DNA of 64,000 nt. Origin: Clostridium sp. CAG:768. GTDB taxonomy: Bacteria > Cyanobacteriota > Vampirovibrionia > Gastranaerophilales > Gastranaerophilaceae. Location: NCBI GenBank assembly GCA_000437435.1, contig FR899629.1, positions 248,028 to 312,027 of the forward strand, given 5' to 3'. Below, in pieces: positions 25,896 through 35,069 of this stretch. The translations under genes were made by a program, and so were the position numbers. The notes under the pieces were generated by a model that ran no database searches, was not told the DNA's origin, and saw only the letters and a program-made list of their open reading frames with translations. Positions within the stretch are counted from its first letter, which is position 1. Each line of letters opens with the position of its first letter.

Positions 25896-25925
25896 AAAAA
25901 GCTCCTTTTAAAAAGGAGCTTTTTT
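25896..25925 (+). terminator. Rho-independent terminator
   Basis: A near-continuous palindrome AAAAAGCTCCTTTT/AAAAGGAGCTTTTT ends in a T run, directly before the cysS leader. Confidence 0.9.
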
Positions 25926-25980
25926 AATGCAAAAAATTATTGTTTGTAATAGAATATGTATAAAAAGAGGGATTTTTTAT

Positions 25981-27354
25981 ATGAAATTACATAATTCTTA
26001 TTCAAACAAAGTTGAAGATTTTACACCGATTGAAGGAAACAAAGTAAAAATGTATGTATGCGGACCTACAGTATACGATTTTGCACACTTAGGTCACGCA
26101 AGATGTTATATTACTTGGGATGTTTTATACAGATATTTAAAATTCAAAGGATATGATGTTACATATTGCAGAAATGTAACAGATGTTGATGACAAAATCT
26201 TGAAAAAAGCAGAAAAAGAGGGAAAAACACCAGAAGAAGTTTCTCAATATTGGTATAAACAATTTGCAAACTCTATGAAAGCATTAAACACTCTTAAACC
26301 TGATATTGAGCCATTTGCAACCAAAACATTAGGTGAAATGATTTCAATAGTAAAAGATTTAATCAACAAAGGCTTTGCATACGAAGCTGACGGAGATGTA
26401 TATTTCAGAGTAAAAAAATTCCCTCAATACGGCTATCTTTCAAAACAGCCTATTGACCAATTAGAAAGCGGAGCAAGAATTGAAATTGGAGAACATAAAG
26501 AAGATCCGCTTGATTTTGCATTATGGAAAAAAGATGAAAAATTCGGATACAAATCACCTTGGGGTGTAGGCAGACCAGGCTGGCACATTGAATGTTCAGC
26601 TATGAGCAGAAAATATTTAGGTAAAACAATTGATATTCACGCAGGCGGAGCGGATTTAATATTTCCACATCATGAAAATGAAATTGCACAATCTGAATGT
26701 GCTAACGGATGCAAATTCGTAAATTACTGGCTTCACAACGGATTTGTTACAATAAACAAAGAAAAAATGTCGAAATCTTTAGGCAATTTCCTTACAATTG
26801 ATGAATTATTGAAAAAATATGATTCAAACACAATAAGATTTTTCATTCTTACAAACCATTACAGAATGCCAGTTGAATTCTCTGATGAAGCACTTTCATC
26901 TGCTCAAGCAGGCGTAAAAAGAATGTTAAATGCAAAAAGAACTAAAGTAAATGAAGACTTAGATATTACAAAAACTGACGAATACAAAGCATTCACAGAA
27001 GCGATGGACGATGATTTGAATACATCTAAAGCTCTTGCTGTACTTTTTGAATTAACAAACAAAGCTAACAAAGATGATAAAGATGCATTCACAATTCTGT
27101 ATAAACTAGCAACCGTACTAGGTTTCACATTTGAAAAACCAACTCTTACAGAAGAAGAATTAAAAAATGCAGTAAAACATGTATCAGAAAAACTAGGAAA
27201 AGATTTTAACTCAATGGACGAATTAATAGCATATAGAAAAGAAGCTCGTGATGCAAAAAATTGGGACATTGCAGATAAAATAAGAATTGCATTAGATGAA
27301 GTCAATATCATATTGAAAGATTCGAAAGAAGGAACTACATGGGAAGTAAAATAA
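25981..27354 (+). CDS. cysS: Cysteinyl-tRNA synthetase
   Basis: 457 residues from the ATG at 25981, preceded by AAGAGGG; upstream in-frame codons back to 25927 lie in the terminator region and extend beyond the family start. The HIGH motif is H-L-G-H (36-39), C27 begins the zinc site with the later W-H-I-E-C and H-H-E-N-E ligands, and K-M-S-K-S is at 262-266. It charges tRNA-Cys. The next gene begins inside its last codons, so translation may be coupled. Confidence 0.97.
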   Translation: MKLHNSYSNKVEDFTPIEGNKVKMYVCGPTVYDFAHLGHARCYITWDVLYRYLKFKGYDVTYCRNVTDVDDKILKKAEKEGKTPEEVSQYWYKQFANSMKALNTLKPDIEPFATKTLGEMISIVKDLINKGFAYEADGDVYFRVKKFPQYGYLSKQPIDQLESGARIEIGEHKEDPLDFALWKKDEKFGYKSPWGVGRPGWHIECSAMSRKYLGKTIDIHAGGADLIFPHHENEIAQSECANGCKFVNYWLHNGFVTINKEKMSKSLGNFLTIDELLKKYDSNTIRFFILTNHYRMPVEFSDEALSSAQAGVKRMLNAKRTKVNEDLDITKTDEYKAFTEAMDDDLNTSKALAVLFELTNKANKDDKDAFTILYKLATVLGFTFEKPTLTEEELKNAVKHVSEKLGKDFNSMDELIAYRKEARDAKNWDIADKIRIALDEVNIILKDSKEGTTWEVK

Positions 27355-29099
27355 ATGCATCAAACAAACACAGATGCAAAATTATTAAATACTTATTTTT
27401 GTGCACAATTTCAATAATGTGCACTATACCATGTCAGGCACAAATTATGCCGACAATTCCGCAAAATACCCTGCAAGCTGCAAGAGAAGCTGTAATTAAT
27501 GAAAAAGGACCAACATCAGAAGTTGTGCGCGTCGGGATTGGAACACAAAATTTCGGAACATATCAATACAAGGATATCACAATATTTGGGACAGGAGATA
27601 CCCAAATATATGATAACAGATTATTAATCGGGAATTATCCTCCAAACCAAGAAATAAAAATTTCATTAAAAGACGGAAAATTTAATATTTACAGTCCAGG
27701 TAATATGTTTTCAGAAACCGTTGACGGTCCAGTTCAAATCACAAGCAATTTCGGATTACTTGGAGTAAGCGGACTAAAAAGAGCTGGCAAACAAGCACTT
27801 TACCATGGAGCTTTTGAACTTGTAAAAAATAGCAACGGAACATTTAATCTTGTAAATATGATTGAAGTAGAAGATTATTTAAAAGGTGTAGTTCCCAATG
27901 AAATGCCTGTAAGTTTCGGACTTGAAGCACTAAAAGCTCAAAGCGTAGCAGCTAGAAATTATGTACTTTCCCCAAGGACTAAAGCGTCTGCGAATTATGA
28001 CGTAGTAGATAGTGTTGCAAGTCAGGTATATTATGGGGCTAATACAGAAAAGCCACTTTCTAATCAAGCAGTAGAAGAAACAGAAGGTATTGTTGCAATA
28101 TACAATTGGGATTTAATTCTTGCGCAATACTCATCTACAGCAGGTGGCTACACTGAAAGTTACGCAAATGCTTTTTCTGATCCGAAAACAAAAGAATTTC
28201 CGTCAGAAGACAAGCCATATTTAAAAGCTCGTCCTGATATAATCACACAAACACCTCTTAATACAGAAGAGGCTGCAAGTGCTTTTTACAAATCAAAACC
28301 TGATGCATATGATATTCGCTCTCCATATTACAGATGGGAAAGAGAATGGGCTGGTGACGAGTTAAAAAATGTTTTGCAAAATACCCTTATCGCACAATCT
28401 GCAACAGGATTTGTAAAACCGGCATTCAAAAAAGGTGATACCCTCGGAGATATTCAAGAAATCAAAGTTTTAAGACGCGGAGATTCCGGGAAAATAATTG
28501 AAATGGAAATTGTTACCCGTTCAGGAAATTATAAAGTATTTAAAGAACTTGTAATAAGACGTCTAATGACTAAAGATGGCAAAGCACTACCTAGCGCTAA
28601 CGTTGTATTTGATAATATCCAAGATGAAAATGGAAATCTTATATCAGTCCACGCGTATGGCGGGGGATTTGGGCACGGTGTCGGATTAAGTCAATTTGGT
28701 GCAGGTTTTATGGGATCTGAAATGCATATTCCATACGACAAAATTTTGCAGCATTATTATACAGGAATTACGCTTTCTACAAAACCTGTGATAATTTCCG
28801 CAAATTCAGCCCAACAATCGATTAAGCAAAATTTTTACGCAAAAGATAAATACGCAAAAATTATTGTTGATAACAAATTTATGGTTTCAAAACTTCTAGC
28901 AAATATCAACGGACAAGAATACACTTTTGCACTTGAACCAAATATTTTAAAAAGAAATGCTGAAATAGATATTTCAAAATATATTAAAAAAGGAAAAAAT
29001 ACTATAATTTTCTATTACCCTATGGATGAAGGGGATAAAAAAGCTTTAAGATTATATGTGGAATTAGTGAGAAAAAATAATAGTGAATACATCTGGTGA
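27339..29099 (+). CDS. SpoIID/LytB-domain protein, exported
   Basis: 586 residues with a signal peptide after a basic start (L-F-L-C-T-I-S-I-M-C, cleavage near C-Q-A). The SpoIID/LytB core is clear: V-E-D-Y-L-K-G-V-V-P-N-E-M-P with the family glutamate, A-L-K-A-Q-S-V-A-A-R-N-Y, and G-H-G-V-G-L-S-Q-F-G-A-G followed by I-L-Q-H-Y-Y-T-G. SpoIID is a lytic transglycosylase acting on denuded glycan in spore formers, while LytB enhances an amidase. Homologs also occur in non-sporulating Gram-negatives and cyanobacteria. A C-terminal beta-rich extension (~490-586) is outside the core. It overlaps cysS by 16 bp and murJ by 17 bp. Confidence 0.88.
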   Translation: MGSKINASNKHRCKIIKYLFLCTISIMCTIPCQAQIMPTIPQNTLQAAREAVINEKGPTSEVVRVGIGTQNFGTYQYKDITIFGTGDTQIYDNRLLIGNYPPNQEIKISLKDGKFNIYSPGNMFSETVDGPVQITSNFGLLGVSGLKRAGKQALYHGAFELVKNSNGTFNLVNMIEVEDYLKGVVPNEMPVSFGLEALKAQSVAARNYVLSPRTKASANYDVVDSVASQVYYGANTEKPLSNQAVEETEGIVAIYNWDLILAQYSSTAGGYTESYANAFSDPKTKEFPSEDKPYLKARPDIITQTPLNTEEAASAFYKSKPDAYDIRSPYYRWEREWAGDELKNVLQNTLIAQSATGFVKPAFKKGDTLGDIQEIKVLRRGDSGKIIEMEIVTRSGNYKVFKELVIRRLMTKDGKALPSANVVFDNIQDENGNLISVHAYGGGFGHGVGLSQFGAGFMGSEMHIPYDKILQHYYTGITLSTKPVIISANSAQQSIKQNFYAKDKYAKIIVDNKFMVSKLLANINGQEYTFALEPNILKRNAEIDISKYIKKGKNTIIFYYPMDEGDKKALRLYVELVRKNNSEYIW

Positions 29100-30711
29100 A
29101 AAAAATAGCGGGGCAATAACAGATAATAATTCTAAAAGTATGAGCGTTTTAAAAGCCGCTTGGATTATTGCAGTAGTTACAATTATAAGTAAATTAATAG
29201 GTTTTATACGCGATATTATTATCGCAAATTATTATGGAGCAACTCTTGTGTCTGACGCATATTATTATGCTTACCAAATACCGTCATTGTCATTAATTTT
29301 GTTAGGCGGAGTAGGCGGACCATTCCACAGTGCAACTGTTGCGGTATTTTCAAAACTTATACCGAATTTACAAGAAAAACCAGAAGAAGCAGTCAATAAA
29401 TTATATTCAACATTTATGACTGCAACTACAATATTTTTCCTTGTACTTTCTGTAATAATGTTTGTATTCCCTCGACAAATAATGGGATTAATTATTTCAA
29501 GCGGATCTGCTGATATGATAAATTTAGCGGCAGAACACTTAAAAATTATGACCCCGCTTTTAATAATCGGAGGAATTGTCGGGATATATTATGGAATTTT
29601 AATTATTTATAAACAGTTTATGCTCCCGAATTTATCGCCAATAATTATGAGTGCAGCTATAATCGGTGTGGTGATGGCAGTTCCTAATGATAACAAAGGA
29701 TATGCACTTGCTTGGGCAACTACAATTGGGGCAATACTACAACTTATAATCCAGTATCCGAATGTCAGAAAGCTCGGTTTCAAATGGCGACCAAACTTTG
29801 AATTTACGAATAATCCTAATTTTAAAGAAATAATGGAACTTTTATTCCCAGCAGTATTAAGCTCTACTGTCGGACAAATTCATATTTATGTTGATATGTT
29901 TTTCACATCATCTATTTCAGAAGGAGCTTGGACAGCAATCGGATACGCAAACAGAGTTTTTCAATTCCCTGTAGGAATTTTAGTCACAGCATTTTTAGTT
30001 CCACTATTTCCAATTTTTTCAAGACTCGTAGCAGAAAAAGATTTGGACGGAATCAAAACATATTTTAATAAAGGCGTAGGAGTTCTTTTCTTTGCTGCAA
30101 TTCCAATTATCATAGGAATTCTAACTGTTGGAATGGACGCAGTGAGATTAATCTTTGAACGTGGAGTATTTGACGCTAATGCGACATTTATGGTAACTGA
30201 AGCCTTGTGGTTCCTATCTGTATCAATATTACCTTATGTATTCAGAGATTCTATCACAAGAGTTTACTATTCTTTTAATGATTCAAAAACTCCTTTTATC
30301 GTAGCCTTTTCATCAATCGTATTAAAATATCTGCTTAACGTAATATTCATAAGCAAAATGCACATGGGAATAGGCGGAATTACACTATCTACATCACTTG
30401 TAACTCTATTCAATGCCTGCGTACTTGGCAGCTTAATTTATAAAAAAGTCAGAATGGACTACAAAGGTCTATTTACAAATCTATTAAAAATGTCTATTGC
30501 CGGAGTTATATCACTGATATTATGTTTTGGCTTAGCATATGGTTTTGACAAATTCATTCATATGCCTAAAGCACTATTTGAAATAATAAAAATCACATCA
30601 GTAGGTATTTTATGTCTTGTAAGCTATACAGGATTAAACTTAATATTCAAAATGGAATATGCATATGAGTTAGCTCAAAGATTTATGAGGAAGATAAATG
30701 CTGGAAAATAA
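29083..30711 (+). CDS. murJ: Lipid II flippase MurJ
   Basis: 542 residues with ~14 hydrophobic segments. The start region K-L-I-G-F-I-R-D-I-I-I-A-N-Y-Y-G-A and later R-V-F-Q-F-P-V-G-I and L-V-P-L-F-P are MurJ/MviN signatures. MurJ moves lipid II across the inner membrane for peptidoglycan synthesis. The GTG at 29083 overlaps the SpoIID gene; an ATG at 29140 would start right before the first membrane helix and is an alternative, since neither has a strong ribosome site. It sits in a cell-wall cluster with the SpoIID/LytB gene. Confidence 0.94.
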   Translation: MNTSGEKNSGAITDNNSKSMSVLKAAWIIAVVTIISKLIGFIRDIIIANYYGATLVSDAYYYAYQIPSLSLILLGGVGGPFHSATVAVFSKLIPNLQEKPEEAVNKLYSTFMTATTIFFLVLSVIMFVFPRQIMGLIISSGSADMINLAAEHLKIMTPLLIIGGIVGIYYGILIIYKQFMLPNLSPIIMSAAIIGVVMAVPNDNKGYALAWATTIGAILQLIIQYPNVRKLGFKWRPNFEFTNNPNFKEIMELLFPAVLSSTVGQIHIYVDMFFTSSISEGAWTAIGYANRVFQFPVGILVTAFLVPLFPIFSRLVAEKDLDGIKTYFNKGVGVLFFAAIPIIIGILTVGMDAVRLIFERGVFDANATFMVTEALWFLSVSILPYVFRDSITRVYYSFNDSKTPFIVAFSSIVLKYLLNVIFISKMHMGIGGITLSTSLVTLFNACVLGSLIYKKVRMDYKGLFTNLLKMSIAGVISLILCFGLAYGFDKFIHMPKALFEIIKITSVGILCLVSYTGLNLIFKMEYAYELAQRFMRKINAGK

Positions 30712-31282
30712 AGAACAAATTAAAGAAGTTTTAGAAAATGATGGAGTAATCGCATACGTAACAGACACAGTATGGGGACTAGGCTGCCTGCCAACATCTG
30801 AAAAAGCCGTAAAAAAAATTTATGAAATCAAAAAACGAGAAGCTCAAAAACCTTTAATTTTAATGTCCAATGAAACATACAATTTGCTTGAATATGTAAA
30901 ACCAATACCAAAAATCGGTTGCCGTTTAATTAAAAAATATTTTCCTGGAGCACTCACACTTGTCGTTGAAAAAAGTGACAAAACACCATATTTTATGACA
31001 TCAAACATGGAAACAGTCGGAATAAGAGTTCCAGATAATGAAGTTTTTAAAGAAATTTGTGAAATTACCCCAGGTCACGTATTAGCAACAACAAGCGCAA
31101 ATCTATCTCATCAACCATCTGCAAAGACTTATGAACAAGCATTAGAAAATATGCAAGGACTTGCTGATTTAATAATTCCTGATTATGGTCATATATGCAA
31201 AGGTCTTGAATCAACTGTCTGCGGAGTATTTGGCGATGAATTAAAAATCTTCCGTCAAGGTGCAATCACAATTGAATTATAG
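30698..31282 (+). CDS. tsaC: Threonylcarbamoyl-AMP synthase (TsaC/YrdC/Sua5 family)
   Basis: 194 residues, the single-domain length. G-V-I-A-Y-V-T-D-T-V-W-G-L-G-C, K-R-E-x-Q-K-P-L-I-L and T-T-S-A-N-L-S are the conserved nucleotide and substrate-binding motifs. The enzyme makes threonylcarbamoyl-AMP for the t6A37 modification of ANN-decoding tRNAs. The C-terminal Sua5 domain is absent. AGGAAG precedes the ATG, which overlaps murJ by 14 bp. Its stop overlaps the convergent repeat protein by 6 bp. Confidence 0.92.
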   Translation: MLENKEQIKEVLENDGVIAYVTDTVWGLGCLPTSEKAVKKIYEIKKREAQKPLILMSNETYNLLEYVKPIPKIGCRLIKKYFPGALTLVVEKSDKTPYFMTSNMETVGIRVPDNEVFKEICEITPGHVLATTSANLSHQPSAKTYEQALENMQGLADLIIPDYGHICKGLESTVCGVFGDELKIFRQGAITIEL

Positions 31283-32578
31283 AGCATTTTCAACTCTATC
31301 AACAGTTCCATCAGGTTTGTAATATGTTGTTTTAAGCTTTATCCCAGTTTTTGGATCATTATCAACTACATATTTTAAAGTCTTACCATCTTCTTGATAA
31401 GCAATTTGTTTCAATCTATGCCCAGTTGAGGTATCATACTCAATAACAGAAGTTATAGTCTTACCGTCAGAACCATAAGAAATTTCTTTCAATTCATTAC
31501 CGGTTAATCTATCATACTCTGTTACAAGATCTACTGTTTTACCATCTTGACGGAAATGAGATTCTTTTAAACAATTACCAGTTATGGGGTCAAACTCAAT
31601 CACATTATGTAATGATTTACCATCAGACATAAAACGATGCTTACTAAGTTTTTTCCCAGTAGATGGATCATAATTAATAATATAATTTAAAGTTTTTCCA
31701 TCAAGATTATATGATAGCATTTTTAAATCTTTACCCGAAGATGGATCAAACTCCGTAATAGCACTTACTGTTTCATCAGCTCTAAACACTGTATTTGTAA
31801 GTCGCTCCCCAGTTAAAGGATCATAATCAGTATAGGCAAGTTTTGTCCCATCTTGACGGAAAAGTGTTCTCGTCAATAAATTTTCTGTAGATGGATTATA
31901 ATATTCAATACATTGTAAAGTCTTGCCATCTTCTCCAAACATACTCATTTTAAATGGCAAATCTGGAGATTTATCATAATCAATTATTGCATTCACTGTC
32001 TTTCCATCACTATGATAAATAACTGTTTTTGCTCTATCTCCAGTAGATAAATCATAATCAACAATTGCAGATAATGTTTTACCATCTTCAGAAGCAAAAG
32101 TTCGAACTAATTTTCCTTCTTCATTCTTTAAATCTTTACAGAAAACACCTTGATCTTCATAAATTTCTCCTTCTATTTTAGAAAAATCAGAATAATCAAT
32201 ATCTTCAAGAGGTTTTGGATTTGGAGATGTAATTTCTGGAGAATTCTTATCTACATTATCTATACTTTCTGATCCTTTTTTAGACAAATCATCTGCGATT
32301 TCAGAAGCTTTATTTTCAGCATTGTCAAGAGTTTCAGCACCTTTTTTAGATAAATCATCCGCTGCATCTGCGGCCTTACGCCACCAATTATTTTTATGGC
32401 CAATAATACCAACAGCAATTGTAGCAGCTAGAGCTGTCGCACCTATCATATATTTTGTAGCATTTGATTTTTCTTTATTTTCTTCTGTTGATGTTGATGG
32501 CTTTACTTCTTCTTTCTTAACTTCTTGGATATTAGAAGTTGAATCAATTCCTTTAAATAAGATTTTCCCTACAGACAT
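31277..32578 (-). CDS. Membrane-anchored protein with ten 26-residue repeats; function unknown
   Basis: 433 residues. The N-terminus reads M-S-V-G-K-I-L-F-K-G-I; one membrane segment follows (~43-60, Y-M-I-G-A-T-A-L-A-A-T), then a repeated D-D-L-S-K-K-G linker (~70-110). Residues ~165-422 are ten consecutive 26-residue units of consensus D-G-K-T-L-x3-I-x-Y-D-P-x-T-G-x2-L-K-x4-Y/F. The pattern recalls the DUF2963 repeats I remember from phytoplasma proteins and, more loosely, MORN-type beta repeats. An AAGGGA ribosome site precedes the ATG. The repeats probably form an elongated beta structure outside or inside the membrane. Confidence 0.88.
   Translation of the reverse strand: MSVGKILFKGIDSTSNIQEVKKEEVKPSTSTEENKEKSNATKYMIGATALAATIAVGIIGHKNNWWRKAADAADDLSKKGAETLDNAENKASEIADDLSKKGSESIDNVDKNSPEITSPNPKPLEDIDYSDFSKIEGEIYEDQGVFCKDLKNEEGKLVRTFASEDGKTLSAIVDYDLSTGDRAKTVIYHSDGKTVNAIIDYDKSPDLPFKMSMFGEDGKTLQCIEYYNPSTENLLTRTLFRQDGTKLAYTDYDPLTGERLTNTVFRADETVSAITEFDPSSGKDLKMLSYNLDGKTLNYIINYDPSTGKKLSKHRFMSDGKSLHNVIEFDPITGNCLKESHFRQDGKTVDLVTEYDRLTGNELKEISYGSDGKTITSVIEYDTSTGHRLKQIAYQEDGKTLKYVVDNDPKTGIKLKTTYYKPDGTVDRVENAL
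31313..32086 (-). repeat. Ten tandem 78-bp coding repeats
   Basis: Encodes the ten 26-residue units (two are one residue shorter). The Asp-Gly-Lys-Thr turn and Tyr-Asp-x2-(S/T)-Gly are the most conserved positions. The DNA copies have diverged, so the array is old rather than freshly expanded. Confidence 0.85.
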
Positions 32579-32667
32579 TAATTAATCCCTTTTTTTAATT
32601 TCCAATATATTTATAATAAAACAAGAAATTGAAATTTTTTGCCTTTTTCATTTGTAAAATGTAACAA

Positions 32668-33510
32668 CTATATTAATTCCGATGCTCGATAGGAGCTTCT
32701 GACTAAAGGGCCAATTTGATAGTGCTTTATCCCAATTTTTTTAGCTAACTGTTTTAAATTTTCATATTCTTCAGGAGTATAATATTTAGAAACCTCTAAA
32801 TGAGCCTTTGATGGTTGAATATATTGGCCGATTGTCAAAATATCACAACCTACATTTTTCAAATCAACAAGGGTTTGCTCAATATCCTCAAAAGTTTCAC
32901 CCAAACCTATCATCAAACCTGATTTTGTTATGATATCACTATTATCTTTAATATATCTCAAAACTTCCAATGAACAATCATAATCACCTTGAGGACGAGC
33001 TGTTTTAAACACATTTCTTACAGTTTCAATATTATGATTAAACACATTTGGACGTGCTTTTATAATTGTATTTAAAGAATCTTTATTCCCTTTAAAATCA
33101 GGAGTTAAAATTTCAATTTTAACATCAGGAGAAATTTTTCTGATTTCGTAAATACAATTTGCAAAATGCTCTGCACCACCATCAGACAAATCATCTCTTG
33201 TGACAGATGTAATTACAGCATATTTAAGCCCTAAATCCTTTACTGCTTCTGCGACATGAAAAGGCTCATTCAAATCTAAAGGCTCCGGGCGAGCACAAGA
33301 AATATTGCAATATCTGCAATTTCTTGTACAATTATTTCCCATAATCAAAAATGTCGCTGTATTTTTTGTATAGCATTCATTTTTATTAGGACAACGAGCA
33401 TTTTCACATACGGTATTTAAACATTTTGTCTTTAAAATTCGACGCACAGTACGAGTTTTATCTGTATCTATAATTGGTCGTTTTAAATAACCAGGTAATC
33501 TTTTCTGCAT
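32668..33510 (-). CDS. lipA: Lipoyl synthase
   Basis: 280 residues. The auxiliary cluster motif C35-x4-C40-x5-C46, the radical SAM motif C61-x3-C65-x2-C68 and the C-terminal R-S-S-Y-R-A serine ligand are all present, which defines LipA. It inserts two sulfurs into protein-bound octanoyl groups. With LipM (19174-19830) it completes an endogenous lipoylation route for enzymes such as GcvH or 2-oxoacid dehydrogenases. It is transcribed alone from a -10 box 7 nt before the ATG. Confidence 0.97.
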   Translation of the reverse strand: MQKRLPGYLKRPIIDTDKTRTVRRILKTKCLNTVCENARCPNKNECYTKNTATFLIMGNNCTRNCRYCNISCARPEPLDLNEPFHVAEAVKDLGLKYAVITSVTRDDLSDGGAEHFANCIYEIRKISPDVKIEILTPDFKGNKDSLNTIIKARPNVFNHNIETVRNVFKTARPQGDYDCSLEVLRYIKDNSDIITKSGLMIGLGETFEDIEQTLVDLKNVGCDILTIGQYIQPSKAHLEVSKYYTPEEYENLKQLAKKIGIKHYQIGPLVRSSYRASELI

Positions 33511-33517
33511 ATTTAAA

Positions 33518-33523
33518 ATTATA
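33518..33523 (-). promoter_or_regulatory. -10 element of lipA, predicted leaderless
   Basis: TATAAT on the minus strand, 7 nt before the ATG at 33510. No Shine-Dalgarno. Confidence 0.65.
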
Positions 33524-33594
33524 TAGCAAAAATATTGATTTTCATGACTTAAAACGTTATAATGTGAATATAAACCTTAAAAGGGGGTAAAAAG

Positions 33595-33837
33595 ATGAAA
33601 AAACTTATGACAATTTTATGTTTGTTGTGCTTTGCAGGATGTGCATACGCAGAAATGTATGAAATTCCTGGTTCTAGAGTTGAAACAACAGAAGAAGTTA
33701 AAGTAGAACAAGATAACACTAAACAAGTTAGCGATAAAAAAGTTGAAAAGAAAAGAATTATTCGCCACAGAGACAATAATCCTACAAACACTTACTGGAA
33801 TTTCGGGAAAGTTCCTTTCTGGACAGGTTCTATTTAA
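33595..33837 (+). CDS. Small exported protein, possibly a lipoprotein
   Basis: 80 residues, with a strong AAGGGGGT ribosome site. The signal sequence M-K-K-L-M-T-I-L-C-L-L-C-F-A-G-C-A-Y-A could be cut by signal peptidase II at F-A-G-C (a lipobox with Phe at -3, unusual) or by signal peptidase I after A-Y-A. The mature part is short, Glu/Lys-rich and then basic, ending in aromatic P-F-W-T-G. No family recognised. Its end overlaps the convergent lpd gene by 8 bp. Confidence 0.75.
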   Translation: MKKLMTILCLLCFAGCAYAEMYEIPGSRVETTEEVKVEQDNTKQVSDKKVEKKRIIRHRDNNPTNTYWNFGKVPFWTGSI

Positions 33838-35065
33838 ACAAACATTCAAATATGCCCTCTGAATATGTAGGATGGGCAAAACATACTTTTTTCAAATCAT
33901 CAATAGCTATGTTATTTTGCATAGCTATTGTTATTTGTTGAATTAAAGAAGATGCTTCTTTTGATACAATATGGGCACCTACAATTTTTCCGTTTTGTGA
34001 AAGTATTTTTATAAATCCATCTGAACAGTTATCACAATGAGATTTTCCAAGAGCGGAAATCAGTAAATTTGATTTTTTATAACTTCCCTCTTCTAAATCC
34101 TGTTCACGCTTTCCAACCCAAGCTATTTCAGGGCATCCATATACAACAGAAGGTACTAAATTTTCATCAAATTCCACTCCGGCAACTTCTGCAACAGCTT
34201 GTTTAATTGCAAAATGAGCTAGTTGAATTTTACCGCAAGCATCACCGATACAAGTAACATTTTCAAAACTATTCTCTGGCTTACGCCCAACAGCTAAAAG
34301 TACAATTTCAGGTTCTAAAACATCACCAGAAGACAAATAAACTTTTTTATCTTCAATCTTGTCAACAGAATTTGCTAAAAACATCTTTATTTTTTTAGCC
34401 TTAAAAATTCTTTCAACTCTTTTTGAAACCTCAATATCTGCTAAAGGAAGCAAATGCTCTGCAAGTTCTACAATAGAAACTTCTACGTCAAACGCTGAAA
34501 AAATTCTTGCCCATTCAATCCCGATAGCACCTGAGCCTATTATTAAAATACTTTTAGGCAAAGTATCTAAATTTAAGATATCATCAGAACTCAATACAAA
34601 TTCATGATCAAATCGAAGATTTGGAAAATCTTTAGGCTTTGCTCCTGTTGCAGTAATTATACTAGAACACTCATAAATTTTATCATCAGCAGATATCTGA
34701 TTATCTGAAATCACTTTTGCCTCTGCATTTACTGTCTGCACTCCGCTGTTTTTCAATGCTAATTCAAGAGATTTTCTAATTTTTTCTACAACTTTGTCTT
34801 TTCTTTCAACAACTTTTTTGTAATCTACTGACAAATTTTCAAAATTTATACCGAGTTCTGAAGCTGACTTCATTTCTTCATATAATTCAGCTGAGTGCAA
34901 TATTGATTTTGTCGGAATACAACCTCTATTAAGACATACTCCGCCAACTTTATCCTTTTCAAACAAAACAACTGACAATCCCTTAGCTCTTGCCTGAAAA
35001 GCAGCCGTATAACCTGCAGGACCTGCTCCAATTATCCCCAAATCAAATTTGCAATTTTCACTCAT
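33830..35065 (-). CDS. lpdA: Dihydrolipoamide dehydrogenase (E3), compact
   Basis: 411 residues, against ~460-480 in most E3 proteins. FAD motif G-I-I-G-A-G-P-A-G-Y; redox disulfide C44/C49 in G-G-V-C-L-N-R-G-C-I-P; NAD motif I-I-G-S-G-A-I-G-I-E-W; C-terminal active-site base H398 with E403 in H-P-T-Y-S-E. E3 reoxidises dihydrolipoyl groups of 2-oxoacid dehydrogenases and the glycine cleavage system. The shortening is spread over the interface domain and no catalytic motif is missing. Other members of this reductase family are possible but lack the HPT-SE end. It follows alr after 4 bp. Confidence 0.88.
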   Translation of the reverse strand: MSENCKFDLGIIGAGPAGYTAAFQARAKGLSVVLFEKDKVGGVCLNRGCIPTKSILHSAELYEEMKSASELGINFENLSVDYKKVVERKDKVVEKIRKSLELALKNSGVQTVNAEAKVISDNQISADDKIYECSSIITATGAKPKDFPNLRFDHEFVLSSDDILNLDTLPKSILIIGSGAIGIEWARIFSAFDVEVSIVELAEHLLPLADIEVSKRVERIFKAKKIKMFLANSVDKIEDKKVYLSSGDVLEPEIVLLAVGRKPENSFENVTCIGDACGKIQLAHFAIKQAVAEVAGVEFDENLVPSVVYGCPEIAWVGKREQDLEEGSYKKSNLLISALGKSHCDNCSDGFIKILSQNGKIVGAHIVSKEASSLIQQITIAMQNNIAIDDLKKVCFAHPTYSEGIFECLFK

Positions 35066-35069
35066 TAAA

